Positions 25,457 through 34,586 of a DNA stretch of 64,000 nt are shown in pieces. Location of the stretch: contig NZ_JOIU01000001.1 in assembly GCF_000720135.1 (NCBI RefSeq), positions 248,001 through 312,000 on the forward strand, given 5' to 3'. How positions within the stretch are numbered: position 1 is the first letter of the stretch; each line of letters opens with the position of its first letter. Made by a program: the position numbers and the translations under genes. The DNA is from Streptomyces sp. NRRL S-1022. GTDB lineage: Bacteria > Actinomycetota > Actinomycetes > Streptomycetales > Streptomycetaceae. Under the pieces are notes generated by a model that was given only the letters and a program-made list of their open reading frames with translations, was not told where the DNA came from and made no database searches.

Positions 25457-26953
25457 TCAGGCTGCGAGTACCCGTCCTGTGGGCGGTTGCGGCAGCGGGC
25501 TGCTCCTTTCTCTGTCTGCTGCAGCGTGCTGCCGGGGTACGGGCAAACGGAGTCCGCGGATGGTTCGAGTCTCGAGTCGCATGTTGGCACCGCGGCTGTG
25601 GCCATGTTCCGACAGGCGGGCCAGGGCCTGGCGGATGTGGGTCGCAGGTTCGTCGATGCAGAGACGTTCCTCCGCGTAGGCGTGGGTGAGCGGGTGAACC
25701 CGGAAGCGGTGGGGTGCGGTGCGTTCGATCAGGTGCTCTGCCGCCAGAGCCGCAAGGTGATGTTCGGCTGCAGCGAACGGTTCACCCAAGAGTGCGGCGG
25801 CTCCTGCGATCTCCACCTCTGTCGGCGGATGAAGTGCCAGCAGGCGAAGGAGTCGCCGTGCACCCTGCGGCAGCCGCGTGTCGGAGGCGGCCAGTGCAGT
25901 GCGCACACCGTCCTCCAGGGCCAAGGTGATCAGCGGCTCGCGGTAGTAGTCGCCGAGTGCCCAGGCAGGGTGCTCGCGGATGTGGCGGCCGATGACCGAG
26001 AGGGCCAGCGGGAGGTGGCCCAGCAATCCCGCCATCTGCTGGACGGCCAGGAGGTCCGAGGCGAGGCGTTCGGCTCCGGCCGCTGCCCGCAGCAGTTCGA
26101 CGGAGTCGTCCGGGTCGAGTGGCGGTACCGGCAGACGGGCGGCTTCAGTCAGGCCGTCCAGCGCGCGCCGGCTGGTGATCAGCGTGCGACATCCTGGGGT
26201 TCCGGGTAGGAGGGGCCGCACCTGTTCGGTGTCTGCCGCGTCGTCCAGGACGATCAGTGCGCCCGTTCCCGCCAGGACTTGGCGGTAGAGAGCTGTTCGT
26301 GCGTTGAGGTCGTATGGGATGCGGTCGCCGGTGATGCCGAGCAGCCGCAGAAAGGTCTCCAGTACGGCAGCAGGGTCGGCGCCTGGGCCCTGCGCAGCGG
26401 AGCCTCGCAGGTTCGCGAACAGGACGGGTATGTCAGTGCGTTCCTCTGCGAGAAGCCGGTGTGCGACGTGCAGGGCGAGCGACGTCTTGCCCACACCCGC
26501 CATGCCCTCCAGCGCCACCGTCGGCATCTGCCCGTCGGAGTCAAGCAGTGCCTCCGCCTGGACCACCAGGCCGGTTCTGCCGGCGAATGCGGGAAGTCCT
26601 GTCGGCAGCCGGTCGTAGGCGCTGACGCGTGCGGCGGCCTCCGCTTCGCCGAACACGGCGCGTAGTGACTGGCGCCAGCCAGAGACGATGGCTTCGTCGG
26701 AGCCGACGAGTGCCTGGACCACGGCCAGCAGCAGGTCAGCGTTGGGGCGGCGGCGGCCCATCTGGAAGCAGTTGCCCACGGTGGAGCGGGCCGGCCATTC
26801 GCCGCGCGGGCGTCCTGCCCGCTGCCAGTCGCGGTGGATACGCCGCGTTATCTCGGTGATCGACGGGTTGCCCGCCCACGCCTTCAGCAGTCTCAGTTCC
26901 GCGATGAATTCATCTATTGTGCGGGCTTTTGCCGGATCCAACACCTGCGGCAC
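25457..26953 (-). CDS. HTH-NB-ARC (STAND) ATPase
   Basis: 498 residues from GTG 26953. The GGGGGAGG site lies six bases before this GTG but touches the ATG at 26959, so GTG is the better start. Residues about 10-85 form the small helical HTH-like domain common to Streptomyces NB-ARC regulators (IDEFIAELRLLKAWAGNPSI, RSTVGNCFQMGRR). Walker A is GMAGVGKT (150-157), Walker B is ALIVLDDAAD, then TLITSRRALDGL, LPLALSVIG (GxPLAL), and a winged helix with LIERTAPHRFRVHPLTHAYAEE. It stops after the MHD-like region: no TPR or WD repeats. Divergent from the 27.2-34.6 kb operon, so a role as its regulator is possible but unproven. Confidence 0.88.
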   Translation of the reverse strand: MPQVLDPAKARTIDEFIAELRLLKAWAGNPSITEITRRIHRDWQRAGRPRGEWPARSTVGNCFQMGRRRPNADLLLAVVQALVGSDEAIVSGWRQSLRAVFGEAEAAARVSAYDRLPTGLPAFAGRTGLVVQAEALLDSDGQMPTVALEGMAGVGKTSLALHVAHRLLAEERTDIPVLFANLRGSAAQGPGADPAAVLETFLRLLGITGDRIPYDLNARTALYRQVLAGTGALIVLDDAADTEQVRPLLPGTPGCRTLITSRRALDGLTEAARLPVPPLDPDDSVELLRAAAGAERLASDLLAVQQMAGLLGHLPLALSVIGRHIREHPAWALGDYYREPLITLALEDGVRTALAASDTRLPQGARRLLRLLALHPPTEVEIAGAAALLGEPFAAAEHHLAALAAEHLIERTAPHRFRVHPLTHAYAEERLCIDEPATHIRQALARLSEHGHSRGANMRLETRTIRGLRLPVPRQHAAADRERSSPLPQPPTGRVLAA

Positions 26954-27225
26954 GAACATCCTCCCCCATGGGACACCTGGGCCACGACCAACCTGGAACG
27001 GTCGTTTCAAGTTAGACGACATGAGGCCTCGACTGTCAAGCGGTATCCGAGGGTTGGCTTCCGGCCACGGAGCGCATCCAGGATCATCCACGATCACTCC
27101 GGAAGCCCGCATTCCGTCCTGATGCTGGGGGCCGTCCCTGCTCACCGGCACCCCAGGAATCCCACTCGCCCCCTGACGGCGAGCCTCGTGTGCCCCCGTT
27201 CCAGGACAGGAGTCCGTGCGTCACC

Positions 27226-27636
27226 ATGCCCCAAATCGGTGTTTCCCTGCGCCCCGTCGGCGGCAGCGTCGTCGTGGGCCAGGCCAGAGAGCACACGCTC
27301 ACCATCGACCGGCCAAAGGAGAAAGAGGGCACCGACGCCGGTCCCATGGGCGGAGAGCTGCTGCTTCTGGCGCTCGGCGGTTGCTACGTGAGCACCTTCC
27401 TCGCCGCCCTGAAGGCCGAAGACCCGCAGGTTGACATCTCCGAGATCAGCTTTCAGGTCGACGGAAGCCTCGGGAGCGCGCCGACCCGATTCTCCGAAAT
27501 CACCGTGCAGGTGTCGGCGCCCGCCTCCCTTGAGGACCTGATCTCCAAGCCCCTGCTCAAGGCCGAGCGGGGCTGCATCGTCCACAACTCGATCCGTGAC
27601 GCCATAACGGTCCGCTTCACCCACGAGTGGCGCTGA
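27226..27636 (+). CDS. OsmC/Ohr-family protein
   Basis: 136 residues from ATG 27226 (AGGAG about 12 bases upstream). The two conserved Cys of the superfamily are present: Cys53 in LALGGCYVSTF and Cys117 in ERGCIVHNSI, with GPMGGELLLLALG in front. OsmC/Ohr proteins reduce organic hydroperoxides, although several members have other, unknown roles. It is the first gene of a five-gene operon; the next start is 29 bp after its stop. In this company it may protect or act on the flavoprotein or its substrate (inference). Confidence 0.88.
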   Translation: MPQIGVSLRPVGGSVVVGQAREHTLTIDRPKEKEGTDAGPMGGELLLLALGGCYVSTFLAALKAEDPQVDISEISFQVDGSLGSAPTRFSEITVQVSAPASLEDLISKPLLKAERGCIVHNSIRDAITVRFTHEWR

Positions 27637-27665
27637 CGCTTCCCCCCACCGAAGGAGACAAGACC

Positions 27666-29713
27666 GTGGAAATGCAGAACCCCGCGATGCAGGACAGCCC
27701 GAGCCAGGACCGCGGCATGGCGGACATGGCGAGGCAGGCGAGCAGCATGCAGCCCGATCCCGTGGGCGGCGCGAGCCCGGGCGCGCGGCGCGTCACGATC
27801 GTCGGTGCCGGCTTCTCCGGCACGGTCAGCGCCATCCGGCTGCTCCACTTCGCCGACGCGCCCCTGGAGATATGCCTGATAGAGCGGGAGGAGGGCTACC
27901 GCTACGGAGGTATCGCGTTCGGCTGGGCGTCCACCAACTGGGAGCACATGCTCAACATCCAGGCGGGCCGCATCACCCTGCGCCGCGAGCGTCCGGAGGA
28001 CTTCCTGGAGTGGGCCAACGGGGAGGCGGACCGCTCGGATTGGCCGCAGAAGTGGCAGTACCACACCTTCGGCGTGGCCTGCGTCGTGCCGCGGCGGATC
28101 TTCCGGCAGTACCTGGCCGAGCGGCTGCGCGACGCGGCCGCCGACGCCCACGCCGAGGTAACCCTGCGCGAGCTCACCGGTGAGGTCATCGACGTCCGTG
28201 GCCAGGGTGGCGGCTACGTCTCAAGTACGCCGATTTCTCGGCCCAGGGCGGGGTGCACGACCTGTTCTCGGACCAGGTGATCCTGGCGACCGGTCACCTC
28301 TCACCGGTGCAGGCGCCCTTCTACCACCGCATCAAGGACTGCGACCGCTTCCTCGCCGACCCCTACGCCCCCGGTGCCCAGGACTGGTTCCAGGAGGTCG
28401 GCCCCGAGGAGAGCGTCCTCGTCACGGGCTCCGCGCTGTCGGCTTTTGACACGGTGATCTCCCTCATCCATGCAGGCCACCGGGGGCAGATCCTGATCTG
28501 CTCGCGCGGCGGGCACATGCACGGCACCTACCCCGTCGACCACGAGCACGACATCTGGCAGGCCCGCCGGCCGCCCTTCCTCGACGCCGAGAAGCTCACC
28601 CCCGAGGCGGTGGTGGAGGGGATCAAGGCGGAGTACGCGCACCTGCGCGCCGAGCATGGTGTGGAGCCGGGCAGCGCGCTCGAGGCCGTCTTCCCCGAGC
28701 GGGTCATGAAGGCGTGGGAGCCGTACGTCATCGAGCTGATCTCCCGCATGGACGCCCGCGACGTGCGGATGCTGCTCGACCGGTACAAGAGCCTGATCGT
28801 CACCAACCGCACCAGCACCGTGCGGGAGATCGGCGGCGTCGTGCGCAGCCGGATGCGCGGATACAACGGGGCACCGAAGACCGTCGAGACCCTGTCGGCC
28901 GGCATCCAGGACATGCGCCCCGCCGAGGACGGCACGAAGATCCGTGTGGTCTTCGCCGACCAGCCCGACATCGTCGTAGACCGCGTCGTCAACTGCCTGG
29001 GCAACAAGACCGATTACGAGCGCGCCGACCACCCCCTGTGGCACGGCCTGGTCAACGGACACGGCTACGCGCAGCCGCAGACCAAGACCCATCGCGGCAT
29101 CGAGGTCGGCCCCCACGGACAGCTCATCGCCGCCGACGGCACGGCGGCAGCGGGCCTGTTCGCCGTCGGCCCGATGCGCCAGGGCGACGAGACCACCCGC
29201 CGCGGCCGGCTCGGCGCGTTCGTATTCAGCATCGGCACCCTGCGCAACCAGTGCTTCGACACGGCGATGGAGGTGCTGCGCCACCTCGAATCGGCCGGCG
29301 AGGAGGAGCAGATGGACATCCCTGAGGGCATCCACCACTGCCTGATCCGCAGCAGCGACTGGATCGCCGCCGACCTCGCCACCGAGGATCCGCAGGCCAC
29401 CCGCCTGCGGATACGCCTGCAGAGCTACGCGAAGGACAACGCCTACCCCAACGCCGTCAACTACCTGCAGGCCCAGGACCGCACCGAGCGCCGCAAGTAC
29501 CGCGCCATCCTCGACGACGACCTGGCCGACTTCGGCGCCGCCCTGGCCCGCGAGTTCGGCCTCACCGCACAGCAGGCCCGGCGGAGCGTCTCCCTGCTGG
29601 CCACGCTCGTGCAAAAGCACGCGGTCCACAACCTGTGCGACATCACCAAGCTGGCGGGCTGGGGCTCCCAGTACGCCGAGCAGGTCAAGCACGCCCCGAA
29701 GAAGGGCGCGTGA
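27666..29713 (+). pseudogene. FAD/NAD(P)-binding oxidoreductase-like protein, single frameshift
   Basis: Start GTG 27666 with AAGGAG eight bases upstream. A 40-residue Met/Gln-rich leader precedes RRVTIVGAGFSGTVSAIRLL (GxGxxG, residues 47-52), then ERE and YRYGGIAFGWASTNWEHMLNI, as in the PF13454 FAD-NAD(P)-binding family. At about 28220 one base is missing: GGGY is followed by LKYADFSAQGGVHDLFSDQVILATGH in another frame, which stays open to 29713. Later motifs include SVLVTGSALSAFDTVISL (second dinucleotide site) and VDRVVNCLG. The whole would be about 682 residues. No other damage is seen, so this may be a sequencing error or very recent mutation. Its stop overlaps the next ATG. Confidence 0.8.
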
Positions 29714-31377
29714 TGGCAGAGCACAACGAGCAGGAGCTGCTGAGCCGCCTGTTCATGGTCCGGCACGGCGAATCGACCTGCAATTCCGTCCACCGCATCG
29801 CCGGGCAGCGCGACGCCCCCCTGACCTTCCTAGGCCGGATCCAGGCCGAGAAGGTCGCGGGGCGCCACCGTGGCCAGCACTTCGACCGCGTCTACGTCTC
29901 CCCGCTGACCCGCGCCTATGAGACCGCCGACACCATCTTCCGTCTGGACGCCCACGAGGCGGACGTCCCCGAGGTCGTGGTCGACGAGCGTCTGATGGAG
30001 CGTGACTTCGGCAGCTACACGCTGGAGAGCAAGTCCATCCTCCAGCGCCGCCACGGCATCGCAGAGTACGAGCGGGCCATGAACGCCGACAGCCCGACCA
30101 TGCACGGCGGCGAGACGTTCCAGCAGTTCAGGGACCGCGTGCACGCCTTCTACGAGGAGGAGCTGCTGCCCGCGCTGCGGCGCGGCGAGACGGTGTGCGT
30201 GGTCTCGCACAAGTACGTCGTGGAGCTGATCTGCCGGTTCATCCTGGACCGGCCGGCCGACGAGTCGTACGACCTGCGGCTGCCCAACTCCCAGATGCTG
30301 CAGGGCGACCGGATCCACAGCTACGTCAAGAACGAGAACAAGACCATGAACATGGTCTACGACTGGATCGTCGTCAACCATCCCGTGGTGTTCTGCGCCG
30401 GCCTGGCCGCGGGCCTGCTCGCCAATCTGGCGGGAGCGCGGATCTCCACCTCGCCCTATGTGCTGCTCCTGCTCCTGGTGCTGGCCAGCGTCATCACCAT
30501 GTGCCGTATCGAACTGGAGAACGCGCTAACCTTTGTGACCGACCGCGGCACGCTGAGGTCCGTCACCCTGCGTTACCTCGTCCTACCGATGGCCTTCGCG
30601 GCCCTGGTGCGCTGGTCGGACGCGGGCAGTACGAGTACGGCGGCGATCGTCGCGGTGTTCCTCGCCACGCCCAGCTCCGTGGTGGCGATGACCGTCAGCC
30701 GCTGCCTCGGCGGGATGATCATGCCGACGTTCGCGCAAGTCCTGCTCTCCTCGCTGGCCGCGACCTTCTCGTTCTCGGCCGTGCTCGCCCTGACCCTGCA
30801 CGAGGACATCGCCCCGGCCATCGCCATCAGCGCCGCCACCTCCACGGGCGTCGTCACCGCCGTCTACGTCCTGGTCAAACGTCTGCGGGAACGCTCGCCC
30901 ATCCGCACGGCCAAGTACGGCGAGCGCAACGGATACGTCGCGGTGCTGCTGCTGACCGCGTTCATCATGCTGGTCTGCCTCAAGCTCGACCTGGACGGCT
31001 TCACCAGCTACGCGCCCACCGCCGTGGGCATCGCCGTCGGCCTGCGCCTGGTCGCCGCCCTGCTCAAGCGGCGCCGCCACGTCCAGACGCTCGACGACTA
31101 CACCGCCATGACCTACCCCAACGTGTTCGTGGTGGTCATCATCGCCGCGCTGACCGGCAACGGGCCGCTGGAGCAGGTGGCGATCTGGACCCTGCTGCCG
31201 ATGTTCGTCCTGTCCTTCTTCGACAGCTTCTACGCCCGCCACCTCGTCGTCGCCCCCGACGACCCGCGCTGGCCCGACGTACTCGGCCTCAAGGACCGCC
31301 CGTCGGCCGAGCGGCGTGCCACCGCGCCCGTCCGCACCATTGAGGACCCCGACGCCCGGCTTTCCGCGAGGAGTTGA
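29713..31377 (+). CDS. Histidine phosphatase domain fused to a polytopic (BASS-like) membrane domain
   Basis: 554 residues from ATG 29713, overlapping the previous TGA. Residues 1-210 are a phosphoglycerate-mutase-type histidine phosphatase: FMVRHGES (nucleophile His18, Arg17), SPLTRAYETAD (Arg67), MERDFG, and VVSHKYVVEL (second His166). Residues about 217-510 contain roughly nine or ten hydrophobic segments. The stretch FLATPSSVVAMTVSRCLGG (317-334) and its surroundings resemble the re-entrant helix region of bile-acid/sodium symporter (BASS) proteins; this likeness is by eye only. A cytosolic phosphatase joined to a transporter could couple dephosphorylation to uptake or export of a phosphorylated metabolite. 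No such fusion is familiar to me. Confidence 0.85.
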   Translation: MAEHNEQELLSRLFMVRHGESTCNSVHRIAGQRDAPLTFLGRIQAEKVAGRHRGQHFDRVYVSPLTRAYETADTIFRLDAHEADVPEVVVDERLMERDFGSYTLESKSILQRRHGIAEYERAMNADSPTMHGGETFQQFRDRVHAFYEEELLPALRRGETVCVVSHKYVVELICRFILDRPADESYDLRLPNSQMLQGDRIHSYVKNENKTMNMVYDWIVVNHPVVFCAGLAAGLLANLAGARISTSPYVLLLLLVLASVITMCRIELENALTFVTDRGTLRSVTLRYLVLPMAFAALVRWSDAGSTSTAAIVAVFLATPSSVVAMTVSRCLGGMIMPTFAQVLLSSLAATFSFSAVLALTLHEDIAPAIAISAATSTGVVTAVYVLVKRLRERSPIRTAKYGERNGYVAVLLLTAFIMLVCLKLDLDGFTSYAPTAVGIAVGLRLVAALLKRRRHVQTLDDYTAMTYPNVFVVVIIAALTGNGPLEQVAIWTLLPMFVLSFFDSFYARHLVVAPDDPRWPDVLGLKDRPSAERRATAPVRTIEDPDARLSARS

Positions 31378-31379
31378 CC

Positions 31380-32948
31380 TTGTCCGTGCCACCCGCTTCG
31401 TTGATACCGCGGCCGTTACTGTTCTGGACCGGTGTCGCCCTCACCTGCGCCGGCGTCGCCGAGCACGTGTGGATGTTCATCGACTCCGCATCCATGCACT
31501 TCCACATGGCCATGATGGACATGTCACCGGCGATCATGTGGGCTGCTATGGCCGCCATCGTCGTCGGCGTGGTGCTTTCCGGCTTCGCCGTCTTGCCGCC
31601 GCGGACAGCCGGTCCCGCCGCCCCCGCTGCGGCCCACGCCACGACGGCGAGTCGGCGCCGCCTCATCGCCATCCTGACCTTCGCCCTCCTGGTGGACCAG
31701 ATGAAGCCCGCCACCCTGGCATTCATCTCGCCGGGCCTGCGGGCTGAATACGGCCTCAGTGCCGCCGACGTCTCGTGGCTGCCCACGGTCGCGCTGACCG
31801 GCACCGTGCTCGGATCGCTCGTCTGGGGACGCGCGGCGGACCGCATCGGCCGCCGGGCCACCATCCTCATCGCCTCCCTGCTCTTCCTCGGCACCACGGT
31901 GTGCGGCGCCATGCCGACCTTCGCCGGCACCCTCGCCATGTGCGCCCTGATGGGCATGGCGGCCGGCGGCATGCTGCCCGTCGTCTACGCCCTGATGACC
32001 GAGAGCCTGCCGCCCGGCCGACGCGCGGCCATCATGGTCCTGCAGGCCGGGCTGACCACCACCGGCGGTTACATGGCCGCCTCCGGACTGGCCGCGATCC
32101 TCATTCCGCTGGCCGGCTGGCGCGTGACGTGGTTCGCCCAGCTCCCGCTGGTCCTGGTCCTGATCGCGCTGAACCGCTGGATCCCCGAATCGGCCGCCTT
32201 CACCGCCCGGCAGACACGAGCGAAGCAGGTCCCCGCCTCCGCCCTGTTCAAGCCTCCACAGACGGCCAAGACGCTGGTCGTCAGCGCCTACGCCATGGCC
32301 TGGGGCCTCGTCTACTGGGGCTTCATCACCTTCCTGCCCAGCCAGCTGGAATCCGCCGGCCGGCACGGCATGTCCGCCGCCACCCTGCTGTTCCTCTCCT
32401 CACTGCTGGCCATCCCCACCTGCGCGGTCGGCGCATGGCTCTACATGCACTGGTCTGCCAGGGGCACCATGGTCGTCTACGCGGCCCTCACCGTCGCCGC
32501 CCTCCTGACGCTGGCAGCCGTCGGCATGGACGGCAACAGGACCATCCTGCTGGCCACCGTGATGCTGCTGTTCGTCGGCACCGCCGGTGTCATCGCGCTC
32601 ATCGGCCCCTACACCGCCGAGATCTACCCCCTGGCCATCCGGGGCACCGCCGGTGGATGGGCCGCAGCCGTCGGCAAGTCCGGCGGAGCCTTCGGCCCGC
32701 CCCTGATCGCCCTGGTCCTCTCGGCACCGGGCGGCATCCGCACCGCCGCGGCGTTCGTGGCGCTCCCCATGGCTCTCGCAGGCATCGCCGTCGCCGTCCG
32801 CGGCAGCAACCCGCAGGCCGCTGCCCCAACCCCCCAGGGCACCACCGCGTTGGACGCCGAACTCGACGAACTCGTCAGCAGCGAGGTCGTTGCCGCCGAG
32901 GCCACAGCGACAACGCACCTGCCGAGCACGGGAGGTGTGCAGACATGA
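31380..32948 (+). CDS. MFS transporter (sugar/metabolite:H+ symporter type) with two extra N-terminal TMS
   Basis: 522 residues from TTG 31380: the GAGGAG site ends six bases before it, and GTG 31386 is an alternative. Residues about 8-75 hold two extra hydrophobic segments separated by a Met/His-rich loop (AEHVWMFIDSASMHFHMAMMDM). A normal 12-TMS core follows, with LVDQMKPATLAFISPGLR (TMS1 region), WGRAADRIGRRATI (motif A), MTESLPPGRRA, and PYTAEIYPLAIRGT (the sixth-loop motif of the SP/AAHS families). The Met/His-rich loop might bind a metal; this is speculation. Fourth gene of the operon; ATGA overlap with the next. Confidence 0.88.
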   Translation: MSVPPASLIPRPLLFWTGVALTCAGVAEHVWMFIDSASMHFHMAMMDMSPAIMWAAMAAIVVGVVLSGFAVLPPRTAGPAAPAAAHATTASRRRLIAILTFALLVDQMKPATLAFISPGLRAEYGLSAADVSWLPTVALTGTVLGSLVWGRAADRIGRRATILIASLLFLGTTVCGAMPTFAGTLAMCALMGMAAGGMLPVVYALMTESLPPGRRAAIMVLQAGLTTTGGYMAASGLAAILIPLAGWRVTWFAQLPLVLVLIALNRWIPESAAFTARQTRAKQVPASALFKPPQTAKTLVVSAYAMAWGLVYWGFITFLPSQLESAGRHGMSAATLLFLSSLLAIPTCAVGAWLYMHWSARGTMVVYAALTVAALLTLAAVGMDGNRTILLATVMLLFVGTAGVIALIGPYTAEIYPLAIRGTAGGWAAAVGKSGGAFGPPLIALVLSAPGGIRTAAAFVALPMALAGIAVAVRGSNPQAAAPTPQGTTALDAELDELVSSEVVAAEATATTHLPSTGGVQT

Positions 32949-34567
32949 CCGGCGGCGTCAACGGCGTGGCACTTGCTGTCTTCGCCCTGTTCTTCCTGCT
33001 CGTCACCGTCATGGGCTTCCTCGCCGCGCGCTGGCGCAAGGCCGGCGATGAGCACACCCTCGACGAATGGGGCCTGGGCGGCCGCTCGTTCGGCACCTGG
33101 ATCACCTGGTTCCTGCTCGGCGGCGACGTCTACACCGCCTACACCTTCGTCGCCGTACCCGCGGCGATCTACGCGGCCGGCGCGGCCGGCTTCTTCGCGG
33201 TGCCGTACACGATCCTCGTCTACCCGCTGATCTTCACCTTCCTGCCCCGCCTGTGGTCCGTCTGCCACCGCCACGGGTACGTCACCACAGCGGACTTCGT
33301 CCGCGGTCGCTTCGGCTCGAAGGGCCTGTCGCTCGCCGTGGCCTTCACCGGCATCCTCGCGACGATGCCGTACATCGCACTCCAACTCGTAGGCATCCAG
33401 GCGGTGCTGGACGTGCTCGGTGTCGGCGGTGGCGAGAACACCAACTGGTTCGTGAAGGACCTGCCGCTGCTGATCGCCTTCGGCGTGCTGGCCGCTTACA
33501 CCTACTCCTCGGGCCTGCGCGCCCCGGCCATGATCGCCTTCGTGAAGGACACGCTGATCTACATCGTCATCGTCGTCGCGATCATCTGTATCCCGATCAA
33601 GCTGGGCGGCTTCGACCACGTCTTCGCCCAGGCGAGCGAGAAGTACGCGGCAGCTGGTGCGGGCGGTCTGCTCCCACCCGCAGAGGGCCGCTGGACGTAC
33701 GCCACCCTGGCGCTCGGCTCCGCGATGGCCATGTTCATGTACCCGCACTCGATCACGGCCACGCTCTCGTCCCGTAGCCGCGAGGTGATCCGCCGCAGTA
33801 CGACGGTGATGCCCCTCTACACCCTGATGCTCGGCCTCTTGGCGCTGCTCGGTTTCATGGCGATCGCGGCCGGGGTCAAGGTCACCAACGGGCAGCTGGC
33901 GATACCGCAGATGTTCGAGACCATGTTCCCGGGCTGGTTCGCAGGCGTGGCCTTCGCGGCGATCGGCATCGGCGCGCTCGTCCCCGCGGCGATCATGTCG
34001 ATCGCGGCCGCGAACCTGTTCACCCGCAACATCTACAAGGACTTCATCAAGCCGGACGCCACGCCCCAACAGGAGACCAAGGTCTCCAAGCTGGTGTCGC
34101 TGCTGGTGAAGGTCGGCGCCCTGGTCTTCGTCCTGACCATGGACAAGACGGTCGCCATCAACTTCCAGCTGCTGGGCGGCATCTGGATCCTGCAGACCTT
34201 CCCGGCCCTGGTCGGCGGCCTGTTCACCCGCTGGTTCCACCGCTGGGCGCTGCTCGCCGGCTGGGCGGCAGGCATGATCTACGGCACTCTCGCCGCGTAC
34301 GGTGTCGCCTCGCCCACGCAGCAGCACTTCGGCGGCTCGTCGGCGGCGATCCCAGGCATCGGCCAGACCGGCTACATCGGCCTGACGGCGTTCGTGCTCA
34401 ACGTCGCCCTGACGGTGGTCCTCACCTTCGTCCTGAAGGCGGCCAAGGCCCCCGAGGGCATCGACGCCACAGCCCCTGAGGACTACACGGCCGATGCGGC
34501 AGAAACCGAAGCGGTGTCAGCTGCCACCCTCCGTCCGGACACCTCACCTGCCCCCAACCCCAGTTGA
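32945..34567 (+). CDS. Sodium:solute symporter family protein (monocarboxylate-permease-like)
   Basis: 540 residues from ATG 32945 (GGGAGG upstream, ATGA overlap). About 13 hydrophobic segments. Features of the SSS family: LGGRSFGTWITWFLLGGD in the TMS1-2 region, AVPYTILVYPLIF, RYG-type loop HGYVTTADFVRGRFGS, SSGLRAPAMIAFVKDTLIY, and AAIMSIAAANLFTRNIYKDF (sodium-site helix). It is most like MctP-type permeases for lactate, pyruvate and other monocarboxylates. The last 35 residues are acidic and Pro-rich. Last gene of the operon; a TetR gene converges 19 bp downstream. Confidence 0.92.
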   Translation: MTGGVNGVALAVFALFFLLVTVMGFLAARWRKAGDEHTLDEWGLGGRSFGTWITWFLLGGDVYTAYTFVAVPAAIYAAGAAGFFAVPYTILVYPLIFTFLPRLWSVCHRHGYVTTADFVRGRFGSKGLSLAVAFTGILATMPYIALQLVGIQAVLDVLGVGGGENTNWFVKDLPLLIAFGVLAAYTYSSGLRAPAMIAFVKDTLIYIVIVVAIICIPIKLGGFDHVFAQASEKYAAAGAGGLLPPAEGRWTYATLALGSAMAMFMYPHSITATLSSRSREVIRRSTTVMPLYTLMLGLLALLGFMAIAAGVKVTNGQLAIPQMFETMFPGWFAGVAFAAIGIGALVPAAIMSIAAANLFTRNIYKDFIKPDATPQQETKVSKLVSLLVKVGALVFVLTMDKTVAINFQLLGGIWILQTFPALVGGLFTRWFHRWALLAGWAAGMIYGTLAAYGVASPTQQHFGGSSAAIPGIGQTGYIGLTAFVLNVALTVVLTFVLKAAKAPEGIDATAPEDYTADAAETEAVSAATLRPDTSPAPNPS

Positions 34568-34586
34568 GAACCCGAACCACGGATGC

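Noticed and set aside
28301..29692. 463-residue minus-strand frame opposite the FAD protein
   Set aside because: Antisense shadow of a well-supported coding frame.
31775..32940. N-terminal extension of the symporter frame back to 31775
   Set aside because: It covers the MFS gene in another frame; a proper ATG with GGGAGG and ATGA overlap lies at 32945.
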